A DNA stretch of 64,000 nucleotides from Nocardioides sp. URHA0032. Lineage in GTDB: Bacteria > Actinomycetota > Actinomycetes > Propionibacteriales > Nocardioidaceae. The translations under genes were made by a program, and so were the position numbers. Positions 8,997 through 16,791 of this stretch are shown here, one piece after another (within the stretch, counting starts at the first letter, position 1; each line of letters opens with the position of its first letter). The stretch covers positions 1-64,000 of the forward strand of contig NZ_JIAV01000020.1 in NCBI RefSeq assembly GCF_000620645.1, given 5' to 3'. Below the pieces are notes generated by a model. The model ran no database searches, was not told the DNA's origin, and was given only the letters and a program-made list of their open reading frames with translations.

Positions 8997-10133
8997 TCAG
9001 CCGATGGACTCGCTCTTCCCGAAGTCGGGTGCGACGATCCCGGTCGGTGCGGACGCCCCGACCCCGCACGTCTTGCTCTCGAGGTGGCAGACGATCAGGT
9101 CGGTCCTCTGCGGCAGAGGACTGAGCACCACGACCGTCTGGTCGTCGAGCCACTGGACGAGCCAGGCGACGCCGGTCTTGTCGGGATAGTCCTGGGGCGG
9201 TTCGAACGCGAAGGTCCGCCCGCTGACGTCCTCGGCGCGCATGTCGCCCGATCCAACCGGCGCGACCCCGTCCACGCCCGCGACGCCGTTCCTCAGGTTC
9301 AAGGCCATCTGCTGGCCCATCCCGTCGGAGTAGTGGAACGCGTCCGACGAGTCCCACCTGCCGTCACCCTTCAACCGGATCGAGCGCACCGCGGCGTCGG
9401 CGTCGAGGTCCCTGATCAGGTCCTGCTCGGTGATGCGTGTCTGTTCGCCCGTTGCCGGGTCGTAGCGCACCAAGGCCTGGTCTTCGGGCATCTCCTCGGG
9501 ATTCGGGTCTTTGATCAGGTAGACGAACCTGTCCGAGAGCAGCGCGGGCACGGCGGTGTGACCCGGCTGCAGCGCCACGGTGTCGCGGGCGACCTCCTGC
9601 CCGGTGTCCGTGTCGTAGACGACGACCTCGGGCTCGCCGGGCGCCGGGAACTCGAACCACACCAGACGAGAGCCGGCATTGGGCGAGAGCAGCCAGCCCG
9701 GGCGGCTCGTCAGCGGCCAGGTGTCGCCGTACCCGGGACCGGTCTCGCCGAGCGCCCCGAGCTGGTCGGTGGTGGACCCGTCGGTGAACCAGATCCGACC
9801 GTCGTCGGTACGGAATCCAACGCCATCGTCGGTGACGTCCAGCTCCACGACGGGCGCGTCGGCCTCGACCGTGTGCTCGCCGAAGTGGATGGTGCTTGCG
9901 TCGGCATAGGTCAGGAGTCGCACAGTCGGAGCCGGCGCCGGCTCGATCCGGCGATCGGAGTCCCGCCCGAGGTACGCGGTAGTGGCAGCTGTCGCGACCA
10001 CGATCGCGGCGACGGCAAGGCTCGTGGCCACCCTGGCGCGCCGGTCTCGCCGACGCGCCGTCTCGCGCAACGCCTCGAGGGGAGGAGGAACGATCTGGTC
10101 GCCGATGCGACGGAGCACGTCCAGCTCAGACAT
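8997..10133 (-). CDS. membrane-anchored probable anti-sigma factor
   Basis: 378 residues. A cytoplasmic N-terminus of about 34 residues (starting MSELDVLRRIGDQI) precedes one transmembrane segment (about 35-55), followed by a large exterior domain of beta-propeller character (repeated short strands with Asp-Gly turns: FRTDDGRIWFTDGS, VVVYDTDTGQEV, LVRYDPATGEQT). It overlaps the 3' end of the ECF sigma gene by 8 bp, so the two are translationally coupled, the usual arrangement for a sigma/anti-sigma pair. The zinc-binding His-Cys-Cys motif of many anti-sigma factors is absent; binding to the sigma factor is inferred from position and topology only. Confidence 0.65.
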   Translation of the reverse strand: MSELDVLRRIGDQIVPPPLEALRETARRRDRRARVATSLAVAAIVVATAATTAYLGRDSDRRIEPAPAPTVRLLTYADASTIHFGEHTVEADAPVVELDVTDDGVGFRTDDGRIWFTDGSTTDQLGALGETGPGYGDTWPLTSRPGWLLSPNAGSRLVWFEFPAPGEPEVVVYDTDTGQEVARDTVALQPGHTAVPALLSDRFVYLIKDPNPEEMPEDQALVRYDPATGEQTRITEQDLIRDLDADAAVRSIRLKGDGRWDSSDAFHYSDGMGQQMALNLRNGVAGVDGVAPVGSGDMRAEDVSGRTFAFEPPQDYPDKTGVAWLVQWLDDQTVVVLSPLPQRTDLIVCHLESKTCGVGASAPTGIVAPDFGKSESIG

Positions 10134-10632
10134 GGCGCAGCTCCTCTTTGTCGTCCCCGGTGTCGTCCAGCAGGTCGGCGAGTCGGTCCCGTGCCCGAGC
10201 CAGCCGCGACTTCACCGTGCCCTCCGGGACCCCGAGCTGGGCGGCGACGTCGGCAACCGCGAGGTCGGCCAGGTAGTGCAGGACCACCGCCTCGCGCTGC
10301 CCGGCGTCGAGCTCCTCCAAAGCGGCCACGATCGCGACGTGCTCCGGGCCGACGTCCACCGATCCCTGCGGACCGGGCACCTTGGCCTGGTAGCGACGCA
10401 CCACAGAGGCGTGCCGCCACCCGTGTCGTACGCCGTTGAGCGCCACGGTGCGCACCCATGCCTCAGGGTTGCTGACCCGGGCGAACTGGGACTCCTTGCG
10501 CAAGGCGGTCACGAAGGCGTCCTGAACGGCGTCCTCCGCCGCGGCCAGGTCGCCGCAGATCGCGTAGATCTGGACGACCAGGCGGCGGTACGACGCGTGA
10601 TACAGCTCGTCGAGGTCCATTGCCGTCGGCAT
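10126..10632 (-). CDS. ECF-type RNA polymerase sigma factor (SigE-like family)
   Basis: 168 residues from an ATG at 10632 with GGAGG a few bases upstream; a second in-frame ATG lies four codons on. Region 2 (about residues 10-75) includes LYHASYRRLVVQIYAICGD and AEDAVQDAFVTAL, which binds the polymerase and the -10 element. Region 4 (about 105-155) has ELDAGQREAVVLHYLADLAV and the helix-turn-helix VAAQLGVPEGTVKSRLARAR for the -35 element. There is no long C-terminal extension. It is the first gene of a coupled pair with the downstream anti-sigma-like gene, so its activity is probably held by that membrane protein. Target genes are not visible, though the divergent lipoprotein gene is a candidate. 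Confidence 0.92.
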   Translation of the reverse strand: MPTAMDLDELYHASYRRLVVQIYAICGDLAAAEDAVQDAFVTALRKESQFARVSNPEAWVRTVALNGVRHGWRHASVVRRYQAKVPGPQGSVDVGPEHVAIVAALEELDAGQREAVVLHYLADLAVADVAAQLGVPEGTVKSRLARARDRLADLLDDTGDDKEELRHV

Positions 10633-10889
10633 CGGTCACCTCCTCCCGCTTGCCCAGCGTCACCGATCGCGTCCGAGATTGTCGATGGGACGATCCGCCA
10701 GCAGACCTCGAGGTTCCCGAGCCGCTGGTTTCGGGCGGCATGCGCAAGAGGTCGGGCGTCGACGCTATCGGCGTCGACCGGACGACAGCCGGCAGCCGGG
10801 GCAGGTCGAGCTCGACGGGTCTCATCGGGAACCTGCGGAGCCTTTCGGACCTCGTTGCAGCAGAGGCACGACGTCGACAGGAGACCGCC

Positions 10890-11654
10890 ATGACCCGATA
10901 CCCAGCCCGAGGGCTGCTCCTCCTGGTGGCGGCGCTGTCGCTCCAGCTCACCGGATGCAGCGACGACTCGCCCCAAGCCGCCGACAAGAATGCCAACAGT
11001 CCGTCGGCCGCCGAGTCGGCTGTCTCGGAGCCGACCGCCACCGAGGCAACGACCTCCGGGCCGTTCTCACTCAGGGAGTACGACGGACCGATCGACCCGG
11101 GTCGGCACCGTGTGCCGCTGATCAGCTGGGAGCGGACGTACCCTGTCGACGCGCTGGTGCGGGTTCCCGACGGGTTCATCACTCCTGGTGGCTGGGTCAT
11201 CGAGAACGGTCTGGACGGGACCGCGTACGGCGACCTGATGTTCTTCGGCGACGTGGACCTCGTCGACACCGACCCGTGCGGAGCCGGACAGGCCATCAAG
11301 CCCGGACCGACGGTCCGTGACCTGGCCGAGGCCCTGACCGGCCAGCTTCCCGACCGGGCCACGGCCCCCAGACCGATCACGGTCGGGGGTCACCGCGGCC
11401 TGTACGTCGAGATGCGGGTGCCACGCAACCTCAGCCGGTGCGAGTCCGGGAAGTTCACCGTCCTCGCCGTCCATCAGGCCGAGAACCCTTGGTACTCCGC
11501 TGGTCCGGGCCGACTCCTCCGCTTCTGGATCGTCGAGGTCGACGGCCAGCGGGTCATGGTCGCGGTCAATGTGGTCCCCGGTCGCACCACCCACGCCGCC
11601 GAGCTGGTGCACATGGCCAAGACCGCTGAGTTCGTCGAGAACGTGGACGGGTGA
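10890..11654 (+). CDS. putative lipoprotein, unknown function
   Basis: 254 residues from the ATG at 10890, preceded by AGGAGA at 7 bases. The start gives MTRYPARGLLLLVAALSL then LTGC, a clear lipobox; a longer upstream frame would not be exported. A Ser/Thr/Ala-rich linker (about residues 24-60) leads into a beta-rich domain of about 190 residues with two Cys (DTDPCGAG, LSRCES) and no known motif. It is transcribed away from the sigma/anti-sigma pair, which suggests, but does not show, membership of that regulon. Confidence 0.75.
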   Translation: MTRYPARGLLLLVAALSLQLTGCSDDSPQAADKNANSPSAAESAVSEPTATEATTSGPFSLREYDGPIDPGRHRVPLISWERTYPVDALVRVPDGFITPGGWVIENGLDGTAYGDLMFFGDVDLVDTDPCGAGQAIKPGPTVRDLAEALTGQLPDRATAPRPITVGGHRGLYVEMRVPRNLSRCESGKFTVLAVHQAENPWYSAGPGRLLRFWIVEVDGQRVMVAVNVVPGRTTHAAELVHMAKTAEFVENVDG

Positions 11655-11900
11655 CGCGCGTCAGCCGCGTCTGCCGCCTGGGTAGTGATCCCGGGCCACG
11701 ACCCAGCCCACCATGGACCATGATCGCCTCAAGCCCCGCACCCGCGCCTTCGGCCAGGAGGACTGCGACTGGTTCCCAACGGACCAGCAGGCACGTCTGA
11801 TCAAGCGCAGTTCGTGGGCTCGTCGCTGGACGCGTCGGGGTACGCAGCCGGCGTGGGCTGGGGCCTTCCGATCGCGTCGAACCGGGAGCATGCTGACGCC

Positions 11901-12266
11901 ATGACCACTCTGGGCGTGCGGTTCGCCACCGCGCTCGCTGCCAAGGACGAGGCTGCGGTGCGGGCCGTCATCGCCGACGATCTCGACTTCAAGGCGCTGA
12001 CGCCACGCAAGTTCTGGGAGGGCGACTCGCCAGATGAGCTCGTCGAGGTGCTCGGCGTGTGGTTCGGAGCGGATGGCCACATCGACGAGTTGGAAAAGGC
12101 CGTCGACGGTGAAGACGTCGCCGACACCATGCACGTCTCCTACCGGCTCCGGATCACCACGCCGGACGGGCCACATGCCGTCGAGCAGCAGGCCTACTAC
12201 CGCGCCGACGGCGACAGGATCAGCTTCTTGCGGGTGATGTGCTCGGGTTACCGTCCCATCAGCTGA
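11901..12266 (+). CDS. SnoaL-like / NTF2-fold protein
   Basis: 121 residues from the ATG at 11901; an upstream in-frame start would add a Gly/Ser stretch with no fold character. The pattern of an opening helix (FATALAAKDEAAVRAVIADDLDF), a loop with FWEGDSPDELVEVLGVWFG and then four beta strands (HVSYRLRITTPDG, HAVEQQAYYRADGDRISFLRVMCSGY) is that of the cone-shaped NTF2/SnoaL fold. Members are small-molecule isomerases, cyclases or orphan binders. It is monocistronic. No active-site residues can be assigned. Confidence 0.65.
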   Translation: MTTLGVRFATALAAKDEAAVRAVIADDLDFKALTPRKFWEGDSPDELVEVLGVWFGADGHIDELEKAVDGEDVADTMHVSYRLRITTPDGPHAVEQQAYYRADGDRISFLRVMCSGYRPIS

Positions 12267-12603
12267 CGCGGTCCGCGTCGGACCAGGCTGAGATGGCGCA
12301 CTCGTGGCGGTAAGTCGCACCTTCGCCGATGCGCTGATCGCGACAGTTGTGCGCGCGCTGCCTACGGATGGGGAGCAAGTCGCAGCCGCCCGAACGTAGA
12401 GGAGACCGAACGGCGTCGCTCGCTGATGCTCTGAGCCGTCAACTCGTTCAACGACCTCGCTCGGGAGCGCTTCGATCAGGCCCTCGCATGGGGCCTGCCA
12501 GCGCCGGAATGTTGACCAGTAATGAGAGGCGCGGCCATTCCGCCCCGTGTTCCACTGTGTCGCACGCAAGCGACGGAGCCGCGAGTTGACGGAGGTGATC
12601 CCG
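12267..12603. other. intergenic region, no gene seen
   Basis: About 335 bp between the NTF2-like gene and the methyltransferase gene. Only one short open frame of poor composition is present. It ends in the ribosome site of the methyltransferase (GGAGGTGA near 12590). Confidence 0.5.
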
Positions 12604-13359
12604 GTGGCGGGCTATGGGGCGCTGTCCGAGGCGTATGAGTGGTTGATCCGGGACGACCTGGTGACGCCGGCCGGCGCGGCCGCGAGGTTCGATGGCCTCG
12701 TGACGTCTCTGCCGCCTGGGGCGCGTGTCCTCGACTGCGCCTGCGGCACCGGCCAGCTCGCGGTTGGCCTGGCCGGTCTCGGCTTGGACGTCGTGGCAAC
12801 GGACGCGAGCCTCGGAATGGTCCGCCGGACGGAGGAACTCGCTGCCGAGCATGGCGTCTCGATCCAAGCGCACCAGGTCACTTGGGAGGAGCTGTCCGAC
12901 CATCTCGATGCCGCGAGCTTCGACGTGGTGTTCTGTGTGGGCAACTCGCTCGGTCACGCTGAGGGCGCGGCCGGGCGGCAGGCCGCGCTGGCCGCGATGG
13001 CACGACTATTGCGTCCGGGTGGGCGCCTCGTACTCACCTCTCGCAAGTGGGAGGCCGTGCGCGCTCGAGGCTCGCGGATGGACGTCCGCGATCGACTGGT
13101 TCGCCGCAACGGTCGGGACGCGGTCGTCGTCTACTACACCCAGATCGCGCACGCCTGGGAGCAGGAGCACCATTGGGAGATCGCCGTTGCGCAGGTGGAG
13201 CCGGACGGGTCCCTCCGCACCTGCTCCGAGCGGTTGTCCTTCTGGCCGTTCCGCTACGAGGAACTCACGGCACAGTTGCAGAGCGTCGGACTCACGGTAG
13301 AGACCACCACGTTCGAGCCCGATGACGGTGGGTACCTGTTGGTCGCTGGAAACGAATGA
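12604..13359 (+). CDS. class I SAM-dependent methyltransferase
   Basis: 251 residues from the GTG at 12604, chosen because GGAGG lies 8 bases upstream. Motif I is VLDCACGTGQLAVGLAG (about residues 40-56), motif II VVATDAS, and the later FDVVFCVGNSLGHAEG and LLRPGGRLVLTSRKW complete a Rossmann methyltransferase core. The C-terminal part (about 150-250) is a beta-rich lid with HHWEIAVAQVEPDG and FWPFRYEELTAQLQSVGL, seen in glycine/sarcosine-type and small-molecule methyltransferases. Substrate is unknown. It ends 23 bp before the broken sugar kinase. Confidence 0.82.
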   Translation: MAGYGALSEAYEWLIRDDLVTPAGAAARFDGLVTSLPPGARVLDCACGTGQLAVGLAGLGLDVVATDASLGMVRRTEELAAEHGVSIQAHQVTWEELSDHLDAASFDVVFCVGNSLGHAEGAAGRQAALAAMARLLRPGGRLVLTSRKWEAVRARGSRMDVRDRLVRRNGRDAVVVYYTQIAHAWEQEHHWEIAVAQVEPDGSLRTCSERLSFWPFRYEELTAQLQSVGLTVETTTFEPDDGGYLLVAGNE

Positions 13360-13381
13360 GTGGCGATCACTGCTCGACCTG

Positions 13382-13813
13382 TCAGGGCTGGGTGGCGACG
13401 AGGCGTTCCCTGCGCGGTAGCACCACGAGGTCGGCGGCGGCTGCGTTCGCCTCCCGGACTGCTTCGAGGAGTGGCCTGCCAGTGCTGAGCTCGGCAGCGA
13501 GTGCGCCGGTGAACTCGTCACCGGCACCGGTCGTGTCGACGGCCGCGGCCCGCCGACCCGGGACGTGGACGACCGGTGTCGTTGCGTCCGCGACGTAGGC
13601 ACCGTTGCCTCCGTCGGTCACGACCACTGAACGAGCGAGCGTCGCGAGTTGGTGAGTCAGCGCTGGAAGTGACCCGTTCTCGGGCGTCAGGGCGCCGCCA
13701 CTGCTGATGATTGCGCTGGCCTCGATGGCGTTCACGACGATCGGGTCGCACGTCTGCAGCAGGTCCGATCGAAGTGATTGCATCGGGCTGGGATTCAGCA
13801 TGAAGCGAACACG
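13382..13813 (-). pseudogene. PfkB/ribokinase-family sugar kinase, C-terminal remnant
   Basis: From the stop at 13382 to about 13813 the reverse strand encodes roughly 144 residues of a PfkB kinase: a strand ending in MLNPSP, then ARSVVVTDGGNGAYVADA, and the signature AVDTTGAGDEFTGALAAEL containing the anion hole and catalytic Asp. The N-terminal half with the substrate-binding lid is missing; upstream the frame runs into the antisense of the next gene and becomes Arg/Pro noise. Homology stops at about 13,810, exactly where the dehydrogenase remnant begins on the other strand. The simplest reading is that a deletion removed the 5' parts of two divergent sugar-use genes. Not expected to make an active kinase. 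Confidence 0.75.
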
Positions 13814-14379
13814 GTGCTCACCAGGCGTTGGCCTACCTCGGCCTGTTGGCCGGCTACGAGTACGTCCACGAGGCGTGCGCGGACCCGCTCCTCGTCCGGA
13901 TGCTGTCCGCGTACCTGAGCGCGGAAGCCACGCCTTCACTACGGCCGGTGCCGGGCATGGACCTGGCCGAGTACCAGCGGCAAGTCGTGGAGCGCTTCGC
14001 GAACCCGGCGGTCCGCGACACCCTCGCCCGGTTGGCAGTGGACAGCTCGGACCGCATGCCCAAGTTCGTCCTGCCGGTCATCCGCGAGAACTTGGCCGCG
14101 GGCCGCCCGATCCGGATCGGAGCACTCATCGTCGCGAGCTGGGCAAGATTCGCCGAGGGCGTCGACGACCTCGGGCGACCCCTCGCCCTCGTCGATCGAC
14201 GGTCGCGTGAGCTCCAGGATCGTGCTGCCCGTCAGGCCGGCGCTTCATCGCGTTTCGTCGAGCTCCGGGACCTGTTCGGCGACCTCGGCGCTGACCGCCG
14301 GTTCGTCGACGCCTACTCGCAGGCGCTCGACTCGCTGCGCACCTTGGGTGCGAGGGCGACTATGGAACGGTGGACCTGA
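13813..14379 (+). pseudogene. mannitol/polyol 2-dehydrogenase (long-chain MDH), C-terminal remnant
   Basis: About 188 residues of the C-terminal helical domain of a mannitol-type dehydrogenase: HQALAYLGLLAGYEYVHEA, then FANPAVRDTLARLAVDSSDRMPKFVLPVIRENL, the family block carrying the active-site Lys (MPKF) and the late LALVDRRSREL. The N-terminal NAD-binding domain is absent and the only starts are internal (TTG at 13828). It begins at the same point where the sugar-kinase remnant ends on the other strand. Such dehydrogenases and PfkB kinases are often partners in mannitol, sorbitol or arabitol use, so the two remnants probably come from one polyol locus. Confidence 0.78.
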
Positions 14380-14575
14380 CGCGGAGGTAGGCGGACCTGG
14401 CTCAGGGGAGTCCTTGCGGACCGTGGCTCGTTGCTGACGACAAAACACCGCCTACTTCGACGATTCCAGGTGGCTGCACTCCGGGACCGCGAGGTCTCTT
14501 CGCGTTGACCCGGAGGAGATCCGCGATCATGGGAGCCGTTCCGTTGCCCTCGGTCTCCAGGGGCTGGTGGACGAT

Positions 14576-15394
14576 CTAGCGGACGATCTCGTCGACGTAG
14601 GCGTGGGCGGGCTCCTCGAGCAGCTCCTTGAGCTCGAAGAACGTCCGCGACGCCTCCTCGCCCCGCCACGAGGCGGGCAGCAGTGCCGTCGGGAGGCCCG
14701 GGTCGAGGTAGGGGAGCCGCCGCCACATGGTGAGCGCGCGCACGTAGTCGGCGAAGCTGGCCTCCGGAGCCCGGACCTCGGTCGTTCGCCAGCGTTCGAG
14801 CATCGGCACCGCCCGCTCGAGGAAAGCGCGGTACTGGACGTCCAGGGCGTCGAGGTCCCACCACTCGGCGACCTTGGTGGCCGGATCGCCGAAGGCGAGG
14901 TACTCCGCGCGGAAGAGGTCGACGTACGGCGAGAGGTCGTTCGCCTCGATCACCCGGCGGGCGTCGGGGAGCAGGTGTCCGGGACCGACCCAGACGCCGG
15001 AGGACACGGTGCCGAAGCCCAGCCAGGTCAGCCGGGTGCGGAGCGTGTGGCGCTTCTGACGCTCGTCCTCGGGCACGGAGAACACGACCAGCGCCCACTG
15101 GTCGAGCTCGTGGTCGCCGCGGGCGAAGATCCGCTCGTCGCCGATCTCGAGCACGCCACGGGCATAGGCGGAGAGCGCGTAGCCCGCCGCTCCGTCCCGC
15201 CGCTCGGCCACCAGCAGGCCGCGACGCTTGAGCCGCGAGACCGAGGAGCGGACGGCCTGGTCGTCGACGTCGACCGTGGCCAGCAGGCGGATCAGGGTGC
15301 GCACGCTGACCCAGCCGCCGGCCTCGCGGACGTAGAGCCCGAGCACGGTGAGGATCAGCGCCCGAGGGGGTTGGCCGAGGTCCTCGCCCGTCAC
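14576..15394 (-). CDS. PaaX-family transcriptional repressor
   Basis: 272 residues. The N-terminal winged helix (about residues 8-75: RALILTVLGLYVREAGGWVSVRTLIRLL, then VRSSVSRLKRRGLLVAERRDG) is followed by the PaaX central domain (WALVVFSVPEDERQKRHTLRTRLTWLGFGTVSSGVWVGP) and the C-terminal domain. PaaX binds phenylacetyl-CoA in E. coli; relatives sense other aryl-CoA esters. It lies 8 bp downstream of ridA on the same strand, and the pair diverges from the aryl-CoA operon, so it most likely represses both transcripts and is released by an aryl-CoA intermediate. An inverted repeat in the shared promoter region is the candidate operator. Confidence 0.9.
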   Translation of the reverse strand: MTGEDLGQPPRALILTVLGLYVREAGGWVSVRTLIRLLATVDVDDQAVRSSVSRLKRRGLLVAERRDGAAGYALSAYARGVLEIGDERIFARGDHELDQWALVVFSVPEDERQKRHTLRTRLTWLGFGTVSSGVWVGPGHLLPDARRVIEANDLSPYVDLFRAEYLAFGDPATKVAEWWDLDALDVQYRAFLERAVPMLERWRTTEVRAPEASFADYVRALTMWRRLPYLDPGLPTALLPASWRGEEASRTFFELKELLEEPAHAYVDEIVR

Positions 15395-15402
15395 GTCGGC
15401 GC

Positions 15403-15828
15403 TCAGGCGTCGGTCGCCGGCGGCCGCAGCCGCTCGTCCGGGATGACCGCGATGCCGACGATCTCGATCAGCGCCTCCGGCTGCCAGAGAGCGGTGGTGC
15501 CGATCCCGGCCATCGCCGGGTACACGCGCCCGGCCAGCTCCCGCCAGACGCGACCGATCTCCGCGCCGTGGGCCTGGTAGTCCGGGATGTCGGTGAGGTA
15601 GATCGTGATGCTGACGAGGTCCTCCGGCTGGCCGCCGGCCTCGGCCAGCGTCGCGAGCACGTTGCCGAACGCCTGCCGGAACTGCTCGACGATGCCGCCC
15701 GGCACGATCCGCATGTCGGCGTCGAGCGCCGTCTGGCCGCCCAGGTAGAGCGTGTTCCCGGCCAGGGTGCCGTGGCTGTAGCCGCTCGGCGTGGGGAGCG
15801 ACGCTGGGTTGACGGGGACTGGGCTCAC
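15403..15828 (-). CDS. RidA/YjgF-family protein (possible deaminase)
   Basis: 141 residues from the GTG at 15828, with AAGG upstream; an earlier in-frame start would run into the divergent promoter. Recognisable features are LPTPSGYSHGTLAGNTLYLGGQTALDAD, FRQAFGNVLATLAEAGGQPEDLVSITIYLTD and the late IGTTALWQPEALIEIVGIAVI. Canonical RidA has an Arg in the segment equivalent to the late Val/Arg-X-X motif that grips the imine carboxylate; here this position is not clearly Arg, so an imine-hydrolase role is not certain. Its place before paaX and opposite an aryl-CoA operon suggests removal of an amino or imino group from a ring-cleavage product, which would favour an amino-benzoate substrate. Confidence 0.82.
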   Translation of the reverse strand: MSPVPVNPASLPTPSGYSHGTLAGNTLYLGGQTALDADMRIVPGGIVEQFRQAFGNVLATLAEAGGQPEDLVSITIYLTDIPDYQAHGAEIGRVWRELAGRVYPAMAGIGTTALWQPEALIEIVGIAVIPDERLRPPATDA

Positions 15829-15883
15829 CGGGGCACCTTCCGGGCGGGATCGCTGCTGACGGTTCCCAACCCTAGCAGTGACA

Positions 15884-15908
15884 TGTAACGTTGACGACGG
15901 TCGTAACA
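15884..15908. promoter_or_regulatory. candidate PaaX operator: inverted repeat TGTAACG-N11-CGTAACA
   Basis: The arms at 15884-15890 and 15902-15908 form an imperfect inverted repeat (one mismatch) in the 116-bp gap between ridA and the aryl-CoA operon. The spacing puts the arms about 1.5-2 helical turns apart, fitting a dimeric repressor. It overlaps the candidate -35 box of the operon. Assignment to PaaX is inferred from position. Confidence 0.5.
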
Positions 15909-15919
15909 AAAGCGCTATA
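15891..15919 (+). promoter_or_regulatory. candidate promoter of the aryl-CoA operon
   Basis: TTGACG at 15891-15896 and GCTATA at 15914-15919 are separated by 17 bp, a good vegetative sigma-factor arrangement, 25 bp upstream of the GTG of the first gene. The -35 box lies inside the inverted repeat, so a bound repressor would block polymerase. Confidence 0.5.
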
Positions 15920-15944
15920 TGCCACGTACGTCGAGGAGGTCTCG

Positions 15945-16787
15945 GTGCGACTCGCCACCGTCCGCGTGACCGACGCGCCCACGAGCGAGACCGTGGCCGC
16001 CGTGCACACGGGAGAGGGATGGCGACGCCTGGGGTCGCCCGACCTCTCTGCGTTCCTGGCCGGAGGCGGAGTGCCGGAGGCCGACGGCGACGTGCTCGCG
16101 TCCGGTCGGCCGGTGCTGCCGCTGCCGCATCCCGGGAAGGTCGTCTGCTGCGGCCTCAACTACGCGGACCACATCGCCGAGACCGGACGCGAGCAGCCGG
16201 CGTACCCGACCCTCTTCGCCAAGTACGCCGACACGCTGGTCGGTCCGGACGACGACATCCGGGTGCCGTGCACCGCGCAGGTGGACTGGGAGGCCGAGCT
16301 CGCGGTCGTCGTGGGCCACCACCTCCGGCACGCGGACCGCGAGACCGCCGGGCGGGCGATCGCCGGCTACACGGTCGCGAACGACATCTCGCTCCGCGAC
16401 TGGCAGTACCGCACCGGGCAGTGGTTCCAGGGCAAGGCCTGGGACCGCACCACCCCGGTCGGACCGGTCGTCGTCACGCCCGACGAGGTCGACCCGATCG
16501 CCGGCCTCGACATCAGCTGCCGGGTCAACGGGGAGCTCGTCCAGCACGCGAGCACCAGGACCCTGGTCTTCGACGCGGCCGCGCTGCTCGCCTACGTCTC
16601 CACCTTCACCGCGCTCCGGCCGGGCGACCTCGTCCTGACCGGGACGCCCGGTGGCGTCGGCGTCGCCCGCGAGCCGCAGGTCTTCCTCGGTGACGGCGAC
16701 GTCGTCGAGACCGAGATCGCCGGCATCGGCACGCTCCGCAACACGATCCGCACCGACCCCGCGCCGAGCCCGTCACGAGAGGGATGA
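15945..16787 (+). CDS. fumarylacetoacetate hydrolase (FAH) family protein
   Basis: 280 residues from the GTG at 15945, chosen because GAGGAGG lies just upstream; earlier in-frame codons overlap the promoter. After a small N-terminal domain (about 1-60) the FAH fold shows LPHPGKVVCCGLNYADHIAETGR, the acidic metal site VDWEAELAVVVG, VANDISLRDWQYRTGQWFQGKAWD and the closing LVLTGTPGGVG. Family members hydrolyse C-C bonds in beta-diketo acids such as fumarylpyruvate or decarboxylate oxo-acids. First gene of the operon, 4 bp before the cupin. A role after ring cleavage (fumarylpyruvate-type hydrolysis) is inferred. Not the same as the fahA gene further right. Confidence 0.85.
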   Translation: MRLATVRVTDAPTSETVAAVHTGEGWRRLGSPDLSAFLAGGGVPEADGDVLASGRPVLPLPHPGKVVCCGLNYADHIAETGREQPAYPTLFAKYADTLVGPDDDIRVPCTAQVDWEAELAVVVGHHLRHADRETAGRAIAGYTVANDISLRDWQYRTGQWFQGKAWDRTTPVGPVVVTPDEVDPIAGLDISCRVNGELVQHASTRTLVFDAAALLAYVSTFTALRPGDLVLTGTPGGVGVAREPQVFLGDGDVVETEIAGIGTLRNTIRTDPAPSPSREG

Positions 16788-16791
16788 ATCC

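Noticed and set aside
11713..11904. 63-codon plus-strand frame before the NTF2-like gene
   Set aside because: Arg/Trp-rich, no ribosome site and no fold; it overlaps the likely promoter of the next gene.
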